Positions 1 through 9,180 of a stretch of DNA of 64,000 nucleotides are shown here, piece by piece (the stretch's first letter is position 1; each line of letters starts with the position of its first letter). The stretch comes from Bifidobacterium sp. 7101. Lineage in GTDB: Bacteria > Actinomycetota > Actinomycetes > Actinomycetales > Bifidobacteriaceae. The stretch is from positions 248,001 to 312,000 of the forward strand of contig NZ_AWUN01000001.1 of assembly GCF_000499285.1 (NCBI RefSeq). Reading direction: 5' to 3'. Both the position numbers and the translations under genes were made by a program. The notes beneath the pieces are model-generated. The model was not told where the DNA came from and did no database searches. It was given only the letters and a program-made list of their open reading frames with translations.

Positions 1-1
1 C

Positions 2-265
2 CCAGCCAAACTGGTGCCTGACGGTAATGCGCTCTTCAACACCCTTCAGCAGTATTCAGGTGCCGCCTCGACCGGCGTTCTGGCCGCCATAATCATGGGC
101 ATGCCCAAGGCCCGAGGGGTTCATGCCGGGGCTCAGGCCTTCCAGTTCGGAGCCGTTTGGGCTTTCATCTTCGTCTTTCTCATCGTCCTGGTCATCCTCC
201 TGGTGGCCTGGTTCCTGGAGCGCAGCCTGGCCAGCCAGGATAAGGGCGAGATTCAGGTGGTATGA
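2..265 (+). CDS. MFS drug-efflux-type transporter, C-terminal fragment
   Basis: The reading frame is open at the left edge, so only the last 87 residues are present. They contain NTLQQYSGAASTGVLAA, which resembles the late transmembrane helices of 14-TM DHA2 (EmrB/QacA-type) major facilitator exporters, followed by a final hydrophobic helix (VWAFIFVFLIVLVILLVAWF) and a short charged tail. That placement is by family resemblance. The substrate cannot be told from this end. A GTG at 14 is in frame, but the frame continues upstream of it, so it is not taken as a start. Confidence 0.7.
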   Translation, partial: PAKLVPDGNALFNTLQQYSGAASTGVLAAIIMGMPKARGVHAGAQAFQFGAVWAFIFVFLIVLVILLVAWFLERSLASQDKGEIQVV

Positions 266-295
266 CCTCTGATCCCCTCTGAAAGGCTAGTGGTT

Positions 296-1312
296 TTAAT
301 TCAGCAATGAGATGCCGACCCAGACGGCCCAACCTAGTGCAAGGACCAGGTAGGGCCACCAGTGCATGCGGGTGATGGCCACGAACTCCCGGATGAAGGC
401 AGTCGGCCAGTAGTAGCCCTTGGTGTGTGAGCCGATCCCGTCGGCATTCAGCCCTACCTTGCTGGCGTATTCGCTGGCCCGGAAGACGTGGTAGTCGCTG
501 GTGACCAGGGCCACCCGGTAATGTTCGGGCCCGGTGCCCATCTCGTAGCGGTCATCCAGGATTTGCTTGGAGTAGCGCAGGTTCTCCAGAGTTGTAGTCG
601 ACCGGTCCTCCATGATGATGGCCTCGGCTGGCACCCCACAGGAGTTGCGTAAATACTGAGCCATGGCCCTTGCCTCGCTGATAGCCTCGTCTGGGCCCTG
701 CCCGCCTGAGACCACAAAGCGCCCGTTTCGTCCCTGTCGCTTCCAGAGGTCTACGGCCTTGTCCAGCCGTCCCCGGAGCAGAGGCGTGGGCTCTTCGCCG
801 CGCAAACCGGCTCCATGGATGATGATGTAGTCGTAGCGACGCTTGCGGGGCAGCATCCTGTAAAAGTTGGAATAGAGCAGCAGGGCCAGGAAGGAGAAGA
901 AGAACCAGGTGGCTTCCAGGTCGATCAGCCCGGCCAGCTTTTGCAGCCATGAGGGGGCGCCAAACCCTGCCAGGAGGGGCGAAAGAATCATGTAGGCCAC
1001 GACGGCCAGCGCCAGCAGTCCGGGCAGCAGAGTGGTCAGGGAGACACCCTCGTGCCGGATGACGATAACGGTGTTGGCCAGCAGGAAGCAAATCACCAGC
1101 AGTGGGGCGAGGATGAGCAGGATGACCAGGGGCAGGATCAGCCAGCGCATCCCGAACTGCAGAAGCAGTGCTCCCCCCAGGGTCAGCAGCAGGAGCAGGA
1201 GCCAGATGGCATTGCGGAACTGCCGTGGCTCCTTGTGCAGGTCCCAGAGGAAGAGCAGGCCGAAGATGATGGCGGGTGCATAGAGCAGGAGGAGTTGCAG
1301 GTGGTTGGACAT
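296..1312 (-). CDS. DUF218 (YdcF/ElyC/SanA-like) membrane protein
   Basis: This is a 338-residue membrane protein. About five hydrophobic segments fill the first 155 residues. A cytoplasmic- or wall-facing DUF218 domain follows, beginning at DYIIIHGAGLRG with the later motifs FVVSGGQGPDEAISEA and EDRSTTTLENLRYSK, which are the usual family signatures. A last helix lies at the C-terminus (VLALGWAVWVGISLL). DUF218 proteins such as SanA and ElyC are linked to envelope integrity, but the reaction is not settled. The gene converges on the MFS fragment and diverges from lutA. The ATG start follows a purine-rich stretch. Confidence 0.8.
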   Translation of the reverse strand: MSNHLQLLLLYAPAIIFGLLFLWDLHKEPRQFRNAIWLLLLLLTLGGALLLQFGMRWLILPLVILLILAPLLVICFLLANTVIVIRHEGVSLTTLLPGLLALAVVAYMILSPLLAGFGAPSWLQKLAGLIDLEATWFFFSFLALLLYSNFYRMLPRKRRYDYIIIHGAGLRGEEPTPLLRGRLDKAVDLWKRQGRNGRFVVSGGQGPDEAISEARAMAQYLRNSCGVPAEAIIMEDRSTTTLENLRYSKQILDDRYEMGTGPEHYRVALVTSDYHVFRASEYASKVGLNADGIGSHTKGYYWPTAFIREFVAITRMHWWPYLVLALGWAVWVGISLLN

Positions 1313-1671
1313 GCGCCGATTGCCCCTTTCACGAGAATGGCCGCGCAGGGTCTGACTCCACTGTAGCGAATCGGCCAGTCACCTCCGACCCTTGACATGC
1401 CCAAGATTCCCAGACCGCCGTGGTAGCATAGATGTGGTAAATCTCACACGTTCAAAAGCTGAGGGTGGGCGATTCCCGACGGTGCGAATTCCCGGTAGAG
1501 ACCATGATAATGATGGGTCCTTTCAAGGATTGCGCATCGGTGTCCGCATGGACGTGGTCGGTCGCAAGGCAGCGATGCGTTGGAAGGATTAGGGGTTCAA
1601 GTGATGTTGGGTTTCTCCGCAATCCGGAAATTGTTCGGACCTGGCGTGCAAGGTTGTAGAGAGGTGCGGTA
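1313..1671. other. Divergent intergenic region between DUF218 gene and lutABC
   Basis: This 359-base gap must carry the promoters of both flanking genes. A TTGACA hexamer occurs at 1392-1397, but no good -10 hexamer lies 16-18 bases beyond it. The short open frames here lack ribosome-binding sites and recognisable products. GAGAGGTG at 1660-1667 serves as the lutA ribosome-binding site. Confidence 0.4.
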
Positions 1672-2490
1672 ATGAAAGTAGTAATATTCTCCACCTGTGT
1701 GGTGGACCTCATGTTTCCGAACGTGGGGAAGGCCATGGTGGAGGTGCTGGAGCGGTTCGGCTGCGACACCTATCTACCCAAGGAACAGATCTGCTGCGCC
1801 CAGCCCACTTTCAACAGCGGGTATGTCAAAGAGAGCATGCAGGTCATGCGCAATGAGGTCGACGCCCTGCTGAGCGTGGATGCCGACTACATCGTGGGTC
1901 CGGCAGGCTCCTGCGTGAATATGCTCAAGGAGCTGCCCTTCCATTTGCGGGCTGACCCTGTTTATGCGGCCAAGGCACAGACCATGGCTGACAAGACTTA
2001 TGAGTTCTCACAGTTCCTCTATCGGGTGCTGGGTGTGCTTGATGCCGGTGCCGAACTCGACGCTGTGGCCACCTACCACCGCTCCTGCCACATGACCCGG
2101 CTGCTGGGGGAGAGGACCAGCCCATTCGTTCTGTTGGGTCACGTCAAGGGCCTGACCATGGTCCCCTTGCCCCACATCGAGAACTGCTGCGGGTTCGGCG
2201 GCATGTTCTCCATGAAGGAGCCTGAGATCTCCAAGCAGATGGTGGACGAGAAAGTCAATGACGTGCTCAGCACCAAGGCCAGCGTCCTCATCTCCTGCGA
2301 TCCAGGCTGCCTGATGAACATCGGTGGCCGCTTCAACCGGCGTGGTGAGAAGATCACCATCATGCACCTGGCCGAGGTGCTCAATCACAACGTGGACATG
2401 AGCCGCGTCAAGTATGTGGAAGGCCGCTCTGCTGGCGATGGGGCCGTGAGTTCCGTCAGGGCTGCCAAGGAAGAGGGGGCTCTGGTATGA
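1672..2490 (+). CDS. lutA: Lactate utilization protein A (Fe-S, CCG domains)
   Basis: LutA is one of three subunits of the LutABC complex, which oxidises L-lactate to pyruvate in the cytoplasm using iron-sulphur clusters. The 272-residue protein has the two cysteine-rich CCG domains of the family. The first contains QICCAQPTFNSGY near residue 42; the second contains HRSCHMTRLLG, ENCCGFGGMFS and SCDPGCLMNIGG. Length and motif order match GlpC/LutA-type proteins. It is the first gene of a tight operon; its stop codon overlaps the lutB start in an ATGA. No lutR-type regulator lies beside it. Confidence 0.9.
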   Translation: MKVVIFSTCVVDLMFPNVGKAMVEVLERFGCDTYLPKEQICCAQPTFNSGYVKESMQVMRNEVDALLSVDADYIVGPAGSCVNMLKELPFHLRADPVYAAKAQTMADKTYEFSQFLYRVLGVLDAGAELDAVATYHRSCHMTRLLGERTSPFVLLGHVKGLTMVPLPHIENCCGFGGMFSMKEPEISKQMVDEKVNDVLSTKASVLISCDPGCLMNIGGRFNRRGEKITIMHLAEVLNHNVDMSRVKYVEGRSAGDGAVSSVRAAKEEGALV

Positions 2491-3992
2491 GCAGCATGGT
2501 CAATGGCAAGAAGGCCGCGCAGTATCTGCGGACCAGCAAGGCTCCCTTCCTGACCAGGGTCAAAGAGTCCGAGCAGGACAAATTCGCCCAACAGGCCGTG
2601 GCCAAGGCCCAGGATGCCCAGTGGGTCAAGCGTGAGGCCGCCCGCCAGGAACTGGGCAACTGGGAACAGTGGCGGGACCTGGGCGAGCAGATTCGCCAGC
2701 ACGTCATCCGCTACCTGCCTGACTACCTGGAGGAGTTCTCCGACAACGTGGAGAAGCGCGGTGGCCATGTCTTCTTCGCCCAGACCGACGACGAGGCTGC
2801 CCAGTACATCAAGCAGATCGCCATTGAGAAGAAGGCCAAGCACGTCGTCAAGAGCAAGTCCATGGTGACCAGTGAGATCAACCTGGACCCCACGTTGATG
2901 ACTGTGCCCGGCCTGGAGGTGTTGGAAACCGATCTGGCCGAGTTCATCCTGGAGGAGGACGACTGGGACCAGCCCACGCATCTGGTCTTCCCCGCCCTGC
3001 ACAAGAACCGGGAGCAGGTTCGTCAGGTTTTCGAGAAGAAGCTGGGTTACAAGGGCGACAACGACCCTCAGCACATGGCTCGGTTCTCGCGCAAGGTTCT
3101 GCGCAAGCACTTCCTCGAGGCCGACATGGGCATCACCGGCTGCAACTTCGCCGTGGCTGACACGGGCATGATCAACCTGGTGACCAACGAGGGCAACGCC
3201 GACCTGGCCATGTGCATCCCCAAGACCCAGGTGGTGGTCATGGGCATGGAGCGCCTGGTGCCGACCATGAAGGAGGCCGAGACCATGGACAACATGCTGG
3301 CCCGGTCCGCTGTCGGCCAGAAGCTGACCTCCTACCTGACCTACACTGCGCCACGCACCGGTCAGGAGTCTGACGGACCGGACGATTTCTATGTGGTCAT
3401 TCTGGACAACGGCCGCTCCAACGCTCTGGGAACGGTCTTCGAGCCCATCCTCCAGTGCATTCGTTGCGCCTCCTGCCTGAACGTCTGCCCCATTTACCGG
3501 CACATCGGCGGTCACGGCTATGGATCCATCTATCCCGGTCCCGTGGGCTCGGTGCTCTCGCCGGTGCTGGACGGAGGCTACGACGACTTCGGAGACCTGC
3601 CCTATGCCTGCAGCCTGTGCGCGGCATGCACGGCCACCTGTCCGGTCAAGATTCCTCTGCATCAGCTCATGATCGAGCACAGGCGGATCATGATGGATGA
3701 CCAGTCCCAGGCCAATCTGATCGACGACACGGTCATGAGGGTCATGGGCCTGGGAACCGGCCACTCCTCGCTCTTCCGCACTGCCCTGGGGGTGGATCAC
3801 ACCATGCTGACGCCCATATCCAAGAAGCAGCCGGAGACGGCCAAGAACCTCTTCGCCAGCGATCGGCATGTGGAATGGATGCCCTTCGTCTTCGGCGGAT
3901 GGACCAAGGTGCGCGATCTGCCGGATCCGCCCAAGCACGGGCAGAACTTCCGCAGTTGGTTCGCTCATCACAAGAAGGAGCAGCAGGCATGA
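2487..3992 (+). CDS. lutB: Lactate utilization protein B (4Fe-4S)
   Basis: LutB is the 501-residue iron-sulphur subunit of the lactate oxidation complex. Its N-terminal two thirds form the LutB/LutC-type domain (for example MGITGCNFAVADTGM). Two ferredoxin-like cluster motifs follow: CIRCASCLNVCP at about residues 323-334 and CSLCAACTATCP at about 375-386. Each can bind a 4Fe-4S cluster. The ATG overlaps the lutA stop by four bases, and its own stop overlaps lutC the same way, so translation is probably coupled across the operon. Confidence 0.92.
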   Translation: MSSMVNGKKAAQYLRTSKAPFLTRVKESEQDKFAQQAVAKAQDAQWVKREAARQELGNWEQWRDLGEQIRQHVIRYLPDYLEEFSDNVEKRGGHVFFAQTDDEAAQYIKQIAIEKKAKHVVKSKSMVTSEINLDPTLMTVPGLEVLETDLAEFILEEDDWDQPTHLVFPALHKNREQVRQVFEKKLGYKGDNDPQHMARFSRKVLRKHFLEADMGITGCNFAVADTGMINLVTNEGNADLAMCIPKTQVVVMGMERLVPTMKEAETMDNMLARSAVGQKLTSYLTYTAPRTGQESDGPDDFYVVILDNGRSNALGTVFEPILQCIRCASCLNVCPIYRHIGGHGYGSIYPGPVGSVLSPVLDGGYDDFGDLPYACSLCAACTATCPVKIPLHQLMIEHRRIMMDDQSQANLIDDTVMRVMGLGTGHSSLFRTALGVDHTMLTPISKKQPETAKNLFASDRHVEWMPFVFGGWTKVRDLPDPPKHGQNFRSWFAHHKKEQQA

Positions 3993-4693
3993 CCGATCGT
4001 GAGGTATTCCTGGACTATTTGGCCAAAAAGAGCGGTCGGCCCCGTCACCAGCTCGAGGATCATCCTCTGGTGCCGGTCAACGATCTGCCGGAGTCCACTC
4101 TGTCCGGTCACACCCAGGATGAGTTGCTGGAGATCGCCCGGAAGAGCAGCGAGGCTGTCCACGTGGACTTCCGCACCTGCACCAAGGCCGGGCTGCCTAC
4201 TGCATTGGACGAGTTCATCGATTCGCGTAAGGACGACAGCGACCATGTGATGCTGCCCACCTCCGACCTGTTCGCAGACTTCGGTCTGGAGGAGTGGAGG
4301 GACGGTCTGAACCCTCCGGCTACTTTCTGGAAGCCGGGAGCCAGCCGCGAGGAGAATATCAAGACCGCCGACGAGTCCGGAACGGCCATCGCCTTTGCGG
4401 ACTTCCTGCTGGCGGAGTCAGGCACCATCACCGTGGCCACCACCCCGGGTCAGGGTCGTGCCTTCCACTTCCTGCCGGTGCACTATCTAAGCATCATCCG
4501 CAAGTCGAAGATCCTGCCCCGAACCCGGCAGGCCATGGACTACTATGATCCGGCACTGGTTTCGGGCGAGCTCAAGACCTCCAACATCAACTTCATCACC
4601 GGTCCCTCCAACACGGGCGACATCGAGATGGTGATCGTGGTGGGTGTGCATGGTCCCCTGGATATGACATATTTGGTTGTTGAAGACATGTAG
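3989..4693 (+). CDS. lutC: Lactate utilization protein C
   Basis: LutC is the third LutABC subunit, a LUD-domain (YkgG) protein of 234 residues. Family motifs visible are LAESGTITVATTPGQGRAFH and, near the end, TGPSNTGDIEMVIVVGVHGP. The open frame extends further upstream inside lutB, but the ATG at 3989 is chosen because it overlaps the lutB stop as ATGA and lies just after AAGGAG at 3974-3979. A 15-bp hairpin terminator follows the stop. Confidence 0.9.
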   Translation: MTDREVFLDYLAKKSGRPRHQLEDHPLVPVNDLPESTLSGHTQDELLEIARKSSEAVHVDFRTCTKAGLPTALDEFIDSRKDDSDHVMLPTSDLFADFGLEEWRDGLNPPATFWKPGASREENIKTADESGTAIAFADFLLAESGTITVATTPGQGRAFHFLPVHYLSIIRKSKILPRTRQAMDYYDPALVSGELKTSNINFITGPSNTGDIEMVIVVGVHGPLDMTYLVVEDM

Positions 4694-4729
4694 CTCAATT
4701 AGATTTCCTGCTCAGGCAGGCGCATTTCC

Positions 4730-4783
4730 CGTAAGTGGGGAGTCAGCAGCTCGAAGAAAGACGCCGACTCCCCACTTACGTTT
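4730..4783 (+). terminator. Rho-independent terminator of lutABC
   Basis: A perfect 15-bp inverted repeat pairs 4730-4744 (CGTAAGTGGGGAGTC) with 4766-4780 across a 21-base loop. A short TTT follows on the plus strand. It separates lutC from the convergent rimM gene and may stop transcription from both sides. Confidence 0.8.
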
Positions 4784-4799
4784 CTGCTGAAAGACAGGT

Positions 4800-5405
4800 T
4801 CAGCCCAGCCCGGGCAGAAGTCCTCCAGGTGGATCAATGGCCACGTACCCGTTTTCAATGTCAACCTGAGGCACCAGGGCTTCGACGAAGGGTATCAGCC
4901 CTTCCGCCTCTTCGTCGTTTTCTGTGGTGGTCATGCGGATCTGCAGCTGCTGCTGGGCTACGCCGTCCAGTACCTCGCTGACCTGGCCGACCACTCGTCC
5001 GGACGGTTCACCTAGTGAGTTGCCCGGGGCCATGCGAACCTCGAGTCCGATCAAATCCTCGGGATACCAGGCGTCCTCCTGTGCCAGCTCCTCGGCTGAA
5101 TCAGCCTGGACATACAGTTCGATGCCATTCAGTGCTTCGGAGGCGTTCCGGTTTTCCACTCCTTTGAAGAGGACGATCCAACGCTGTTTGAAGCGGCGGG
5201 AGGAGACCACCGTGAAAAACTGTCCGTCCTTGGTCTGCAACCGGGAGCCGGGGGAGAAGCGCCGATCAGGCTCGTCGGTGTAGACATATACGTTGACCTC
5301 GCCCTTGAGTCCCTGAGCGCGGCCGATACGGCAGACCCTCAGCAACCTTCGCTGCTGAGGGTCCGGACCCTGCGGGTCGTGATTGGTGGACCGGCTGGGG
5401 CTCAC
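4800..5405 (-). CDS. rimM: Ribosome maturation factor RimM
   Basis: RimM helps mature the head of the 30S subunit and binds ribosomal protein S19. The 201-residue protein has the N-terminal barrel signature RVCRIGRAQGLKGEVNVY and a C-terminal PRC-barrel region with AWYPEDLIGLEV. The gene begins with GTG, whose GTGA overlaps the khpA stop. This gives the order rpsP - khpA - rimM, a common arrangement in Gram-positive bacteria. It is the last gene of the leftward block. Confidence 0.93.
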   Translation of the reverse strand: MSPSRSTNHDPQGPDPQQRRLLRVCRIGRAQGLKGEVNVYVYTDEPDRRFSPGSRLQTKDGQFFTVVSSRRFKQRWIVLFKGVENRNASEALNGIELYVQADSAEELAQEDAWYPEDLIGLEVRMAPGNSLGEPSGRVVGQVSEVLDGVAQQQLQIRMTTTENDEEAEGLIPFVEALVPQVDIENGYVAIDPPGGLLPGLG

Positions 5406-5635
5406 CGGCGCACGTCCATGATATCGACGCGCACCTTGTGGTCGGCCAGCGCCTGGATCACGGTGCGGATGGCGTTGGCGGTCCTGCCGCCCCTGCCGAT
5501 CACGCGACCGATGTCCTCGGGGTTGACCCGCACCCGCAACAACTCTCCGCGAGAGTTCTCGTGGGACTTGACCGACACGTCATCGGGGAAGTCCACGATG
5601 TTCCTGATCAGGTGCTCAACAGCCTGTGCAAGCAT
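5402..5635 (-). CDS. khpA: KH-domain RNA-binding protein KhpA
   Basis: This is a 77-residue single-KH-domain protein (formerly YlqC), an RNA-binding partner of KhpB/Jag in many Gram-positives. The signature is GRVIGRGGRTANAIRTVIQA, with the GxxG loop of KH domains. An in-frame TTG lies 18 bases upstream, but the ATG at 5635 has AAGGA nine bases before it and gives the usual family length, so that start is used. It sits between rpsP and rimM and overlaps rimM by four bases. Confidence 0.9.
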   Translation of the reverse strand: MLAQAVEHLIRNIVDFPDDVSVKSHENSRGELLRVRVNPEDIGRVIGRGGRTANAIRTVIQALADHKVRVDIMDVRR

Positions 5636-5671
5636 GATAGCCGGTCCTTCCAATCCTTAAGTGAATGTGCC

Positions 5672-6130
5672 TTACTCAGCTGCCTGCTCGGCCTGGGCGG
5701 CATCCGCCGACTCATCGGCCTTGGGGGCTTCCTTCTCCGCCTCAGCCTTGGCCTTGGCGTCAGCCTCGGACTTGGCGGCCTTGAGCTTCTGGGCTTCGTT
5801 CTGTGCCTGCTCGATGCGGGCCTGGGCATCGACCTCGGCCTGCGGCACCTTAAGGGTGCCTTCCTTGCCGGGCAGATCCTTGAACTTCTGCCAGTCGCCG
5901 GTAATCTTCAGAAGGTTGAAGACAGGGTCGCTGGGCTGAGCGCCCACACCCAGCCAGTACTGGGCGCGCTCTGAGTCGATCTTGATTGAAGAGGGCTGGG
6001 TGTTGGGATCGTAGGTGCCGATCTCCTCAATGACCTTGCCATCGCGCTTCTTGCGGGAATCGACCACGACCACGCGGTAGAAGGGGTAGAACTTCTTGCC
6101 CATTCTCTTCAGACGAATTCTGGTTGCCAA
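5672..6130 (-). CDS. rpsP: 30S ribosomal protein S16, Ala-rich tail
   Basis: S16 is a primary binder of 16S rRNA. Residues 1-85 are standard S16 ([38 protein letters not shown]). A long Ala/Lys/Glu-rich, probably helical and unstructured tail follows to residue 152; such tails are common in actinobacterial S16. The frame runs on upstream, but homology begins exactly at a TTG (6130) preceded by AAGGAGA seven bases away, so the start is TTG. It heads the rpsP-khpA-rimM group. Confidence 0.93.
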   Translation of the reverse strand: MATRIRLKRMGKKFYPFYRVVVVDSRKKRDGKVIEEIGTYDPNTQPSSIKIDSERAQYWLGVGAQPSDPVFNLLKITGDWQKFKDLPGKEGTLKVPQAEVDAQARIEQAQNEAQKLKAAKSEADAKAKAEAEKEAPKADESADAAQAEQAAE

Positions 6131-6261
6131 AACGGCTCTCCTTGGTACTTGGTGTGCCCGGCGGCGTCTCCATGTGGGGCATGGTGGCACTCCTGGCGTG
6201 TTCCTCACGACCGTCGGAATGAGAGGGCTCCTCCGGACATGAATAACAGCAAAAGTATACC

Positions 6262-7248
6262 TCAACCGTGGGATATGGCGGGTGGTGGGCCTGTACGGTG
6301 AGTGAGACGGGCTACCAGAGCGCGGTGGTCGCTGCCTGGAATCCGCAGGGCATGCATGGATTGCGGGACCAGGTCGCCGTCCGTCAGAATATGGTCGATT
6401 TCAATCAATGGGGGCAATGCGCTTGCGGAGGGGAAAGTCGGATGGCTGCCGGCTTTCAGGTGCAAAGAAGCGTCATGCAGCCCGGATTCAGCCAGCATGG
6501 CCCGGAAAGTCGGATGCTGCAGGGTGGCGTTGCAATCGCCCATAACGATGGTGGGTACGGGCGGATGGGTAAGCCTGGCCAGGGCAGCGATGCCCATGCC
6601 CCACTGTCTGGCTCCTCGTTGGGGTGATTTGGGATGGACGCTGGCCACTCGAATCGGTCCAGAGCTAGTCTCGAGCTCAATCAGGGGTACCGCAGCCGCC
6701 GGAAGGTCCAGGACTGACGGGGAGGCTTTGACGGGTTGGTGGGCCGAGAAGATAGCGTTATAGCCGCCGTTGTCGTCAGGGCTCGCAGTTCCCTGTGTCA
6801 GGTAGGGCAGGAGCTGATTCAGGCCCGCAGCCTGAAGCGACTCCAGCAGCTTCCCTTTTACCTCCTGCAAGGCCAGCACTTCAATTCCATAGGCCTGCAC
6901 GCAACGCACGACTTTTTCAGGATCAGCCCTGCCAAAGCGACAGTTTAGAGTCATGACGTTCAGTCCATGCTCGGAAGATGATTGACAGGTCCGGTCTGCT
7001 GGAGGAGGCAGCCGGTAGCTTAGGCGCTGCCAGCTGACCAGAGTGAGTTCGATCAGAGCCAGCAGGCATTGGGGCCAGGCGCGTGCCAAGACCGTCCATA
7101 TCAGTATGGCCAACAGGGGAGCGGTCAGTAGGTCGATCAGGGCGATCAGCTCCACCAGAGGACGGTGCCAGTCAGCTCCGGCAGGCAGGAAGCGCAGGGT
7201 CATCCATAAGGCGATGAGCCCCAGGAGAATCCAGAGAAGGGTGTTCAC
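6262..7248 (-). CDS. Membrane-anchored endonuclease/exonuclease/phosphatase-family protein
   Basis: The 328-residue protein has two or three hydrophobic segments in the first 75 residues. An EEP-fold domain follows, with the expected motifs: [22 protein letters not shown] (metal-binding Glu), [24 protein letters not shown] (the GDxN motif) and a terminal GSDHRALVA (the SDH motif). Family members cleave phosphodiester bonds in nucleic acids or lipids; the substrate here is unknown. The start is GTG at 7248, 30 bases after ffh, so the two are probably cotranscribed. Confidence 0.8.
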   Translation of the reverse strand: MNTLLWILLGLIALWMTLRFLPAGADWHRPLVELIALIDLLTAPLLAILIWTVLARAWPQCLLALIELTLVSWQRLSYRLPPPADRTCQSSSEHGLNVMTLNCRFGRADPEKVVRCVQAYGIEVLALQEVKGKLLESLQAAGLNQLLPYLTQGTASPDDNGGYNAIFSAHQPVKASPSVLDLPAAAVPLIELETSSGPIRVASVHPKSPQRGARQWGMGIAALARLTHPPVPTIVMGDCNATLQHPTFRAMLAESGLHDASLHLKAGSHPTFPSASALPPLIEIDHILTDGDLVPQSMHALRIPGSDHRALVARLTHRTGPPPAISHG

Positions 7249-7278
7249 GTGCCATTGTCTCCTGCAGGAGGAAGGGGG

Positions 7279-8895
7279 TCAGCGTCCGCCGAAGAGACCG
7301 CCCAGTCCGCCGCCCAGGTTGGGGGGCAGGTCCGGCAGGCCCTCGGGCATCTGCGGAGTTTCGGGGCGTTTGGCGAAGGCCGAACCGCCGGAGGATTTGC
7401 CCTTGCCGGACAGGCGCTCACGTAGAGCCTTCTCTTCGGCCTCCCGCTTCATGGGATTGCCTGAACGGGAACCCTTGCGGCCTTTCTTGCCCTTTTTGCC
7501 CTTCTTGCCGCCGCCAGCACCCATGCCGCCCATGCCGGGGATCGAACGGCTGCCGTTGGTCATCCGCTTCATCATCTTGGCCGCCTGCTCGAACCGCTGC
7601 AGCAGGCCGTTGACAGCCGAGACCGTAGTGCCGGCGCCATAGGCGATCCGGGCCCGCCGTGAGCCGTCGATGATGCTGGGGTCGCGTCGTTCCTGGGGAG
7701 TCATCGACTGGATGATGGCCTGGGTCCGGTCTACCTCCTTTTCATCGAACTGTTCAAGCTCCTTGCGGTGCTGGGCCATGCCTGGAATCATCCCCAGGAT
7801 GCTCTTGAAGGAACCCAGCTTGCGGACCTGCTGGAGTTGCTCCAGAAAGTCGTCCAGGCCGAAGCTGCCCTCGGACATCTTCCCGGCGGCCTTGCGGGCC
7901 TCCTCCTCGTCGAACTGGCGCTGGGCCTGCTCGATCAGGGTCAGAATGTCGCCCATGTCCAGAATGCGGGAGGCCATCCGGTCGGGGTGGAAGACCTCGA
8001 AGTCCTTGAGGCCCTCGCCGTTGGAATCGAAGAGGATGGGCTTGCCTGTCACCGAAGCCACCGACAGGGCCGCGCCACCGCGGGCATCGCCGTCCAGTTT
8101 GGACAGGACCACGCCGGTGAAGTCCACGCCCTGGTCGAAGGCCTTGGCTGTGGCGACCGCGTCCTGGCCGATCATGGCATCGATGACGAAGAGGATCTCG
8201 TCGGGGTGGACGGCGTCGCGGATATTGCGGGCCTGCTCCATCAGCTCCTGATCCACGCCCAATCGACCGGCCGTATCAATGATGACCACGTCGTAGAGCT
8301 TGTCCTTGGCCACCCTGATTGAGTCAGCCGCCACCTTGACGGGATCGCCCGTGACCTGACCGGGGGCTGCCAGTTCGGATCCGCTGGTCTGCACGCCTGG
8401 CTCGGGTGCGTATACCGGCACTTCGGCGCGCTCGCCCACCACCTGGAGCTGGGTGACCGCGTTGGGCCGCTGCAGGTCGGCCGCCACCAACAGGGGGGTG
8501 TGCCCGGCATCCTTGAGCCAGTAACCCAGCTTCCCGGCCAGCGTGGTCTTGCCTGCACCCTGCAGGCCGGCCAGCATGATGACTGTGGGCGGGTTCTTGG
8601 CGAAATTGAGCGGTCGATCCACTCCCGCGCCCAGGATGCTGGTCAGCTCGTCGTAGACGATGGAGACCACCTGCTGGGCCGGGTTCAAAGCCTTGGAGAC
8701 CTCTTCGCCCAGGGCGCGTTCCCGGATGCGTCCGGTAAAGGAGCGCACCACGTCCAGGGAGACATCAGCATCCAGGAGGGCGCGGCGGATCTCGCGGATT
8801 GTGCCGTCGATGTCGGCCTCGGTCAGCTTCCCTTTGGAGCGCAGATGGGTGAAGGCCTGGGAGAGCCGATCGGTCAAAGATGAAAATGCTGCCAT
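7279..8895 (-). CDS. ffh: Signal recognition particle protein Ffh (SRP54)
   Basis: Ffh binds 4.5S RNA and signal sequences of nascent membrane proteins and delivers ribosomes to FtsY. The 538-residue protein has an N-domain, a GTPase G-domain with the P-loop GLQGAGKTTLAGKLG, DTAGRLGVDQEL and SKLDGDARGG, and a methionine-rich M-domain (FKSILGMIPGM, RRARIAYGAGTTVSAVN). A Lys/Gly/Ser-rich tail follows, longer than in E. coli. It opens a leftward run toward rpsP. Confidence 0.96.
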   Translation of the reverse strand: MAAFSSLTDRLSQAFTHLRSKGKLTEADIDGTIREIRRALLDADVSLDVVRSFTGRIRERALGEEVSKALNPAQQVVSIVYDELTSILGAGVDRPLNFAKNPPTVIMLAGLQGAGKTTLAGKLGYWLKDAGHTPLLVAADLQRPNAVTQLQVVGERAEVPVYAPEPGVQTSGSELAAPGQVTGDPVKVAADSIRVAKDKLYDVVIIDTAGRLGVDQELMEQARNIRDAVHPDEILFVIDAMIGQDAVATAKAFDQGVDFTGVVLSKLDGDARGGAALSVASVTGKPILFDSNGEGLKDFEVFHPDRMASRILDMGDILTLIEQAQRQFDEEEARKAAGKMSEGSFGLDDFLEQLQQVRKLGSFKSILGMIPGMAQHRKELEQFDEKEVDRTQAIIQSMTPQERRDPSIIDGSRRARIAYGAGTTVSAVNGLLQRFEQAAKMMKRMTNGSRSIPGMGGMGAGGGKKGKKGKKGRKGSRSGNPMKREAEEKALRERLSGKGKSSGGSAFAKRPETPQMPEGLPDLPPNLGGGLGGLFGGR

Positions 8896-9061
8896 AATGC
8901 CCCAAGTCTACCTGTCAGCCGGGAGATTGGCTCTGGTTTCAGCAATGCCTGTGCCCAGGGTTTGCCTGACATTGACTGATAGCGTCAGCGGCGTTTACCC
9001 TCATTGAAAGGCAACAGAACGATAATGCAGGTCGATGCCTTGTTCGTCGGAAATTGTCTTC

Positions 9062-9071
9062 GCAACGTTGC
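9062..9071. promoter_or_regulatory. LacI-type operator, distal copy
   Basis: GCAACGTTGC is a perfect palindrome, extended by AAA on the right. It is the same core as the proximal site at 9181-9200. The two centres are 124 bases apart, a spacing that would allow DNA looping by a tetrameric or paired repressor. Confidence 0.6.
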
Positions 9072-9180
9072 AAAGCGCATATCCTGCTCGTGTTAATTGA
9101 ATGACTATACCGGTTTCTTGCCCAATTGTTCCTGATATGAAACGACGATTTTGTTCGATAACAAGGGGCGTGTTACCCTA

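Noticed and set aside
1392-1592. Possible small gene upstream of lutA
   Set aside because: No ribosome-binding site, no conserved-looking protein and overlap with other equally poor frames.
2385-3971. Long open frame of 528 codons on the minus strand across lutB
   Set aside because: It is the mirror of a well-supported lutB. The product is His/Val/Leu-rich with no domain, and such shadow frames are common in GC-rich DNA.
8973-9001. Second promoter for the first ABC operon (TTGACT ... TTACCC)
   Set aside because: The -10 element is too poor, and it lies upstream of both operators, so it was not listed as a feature.
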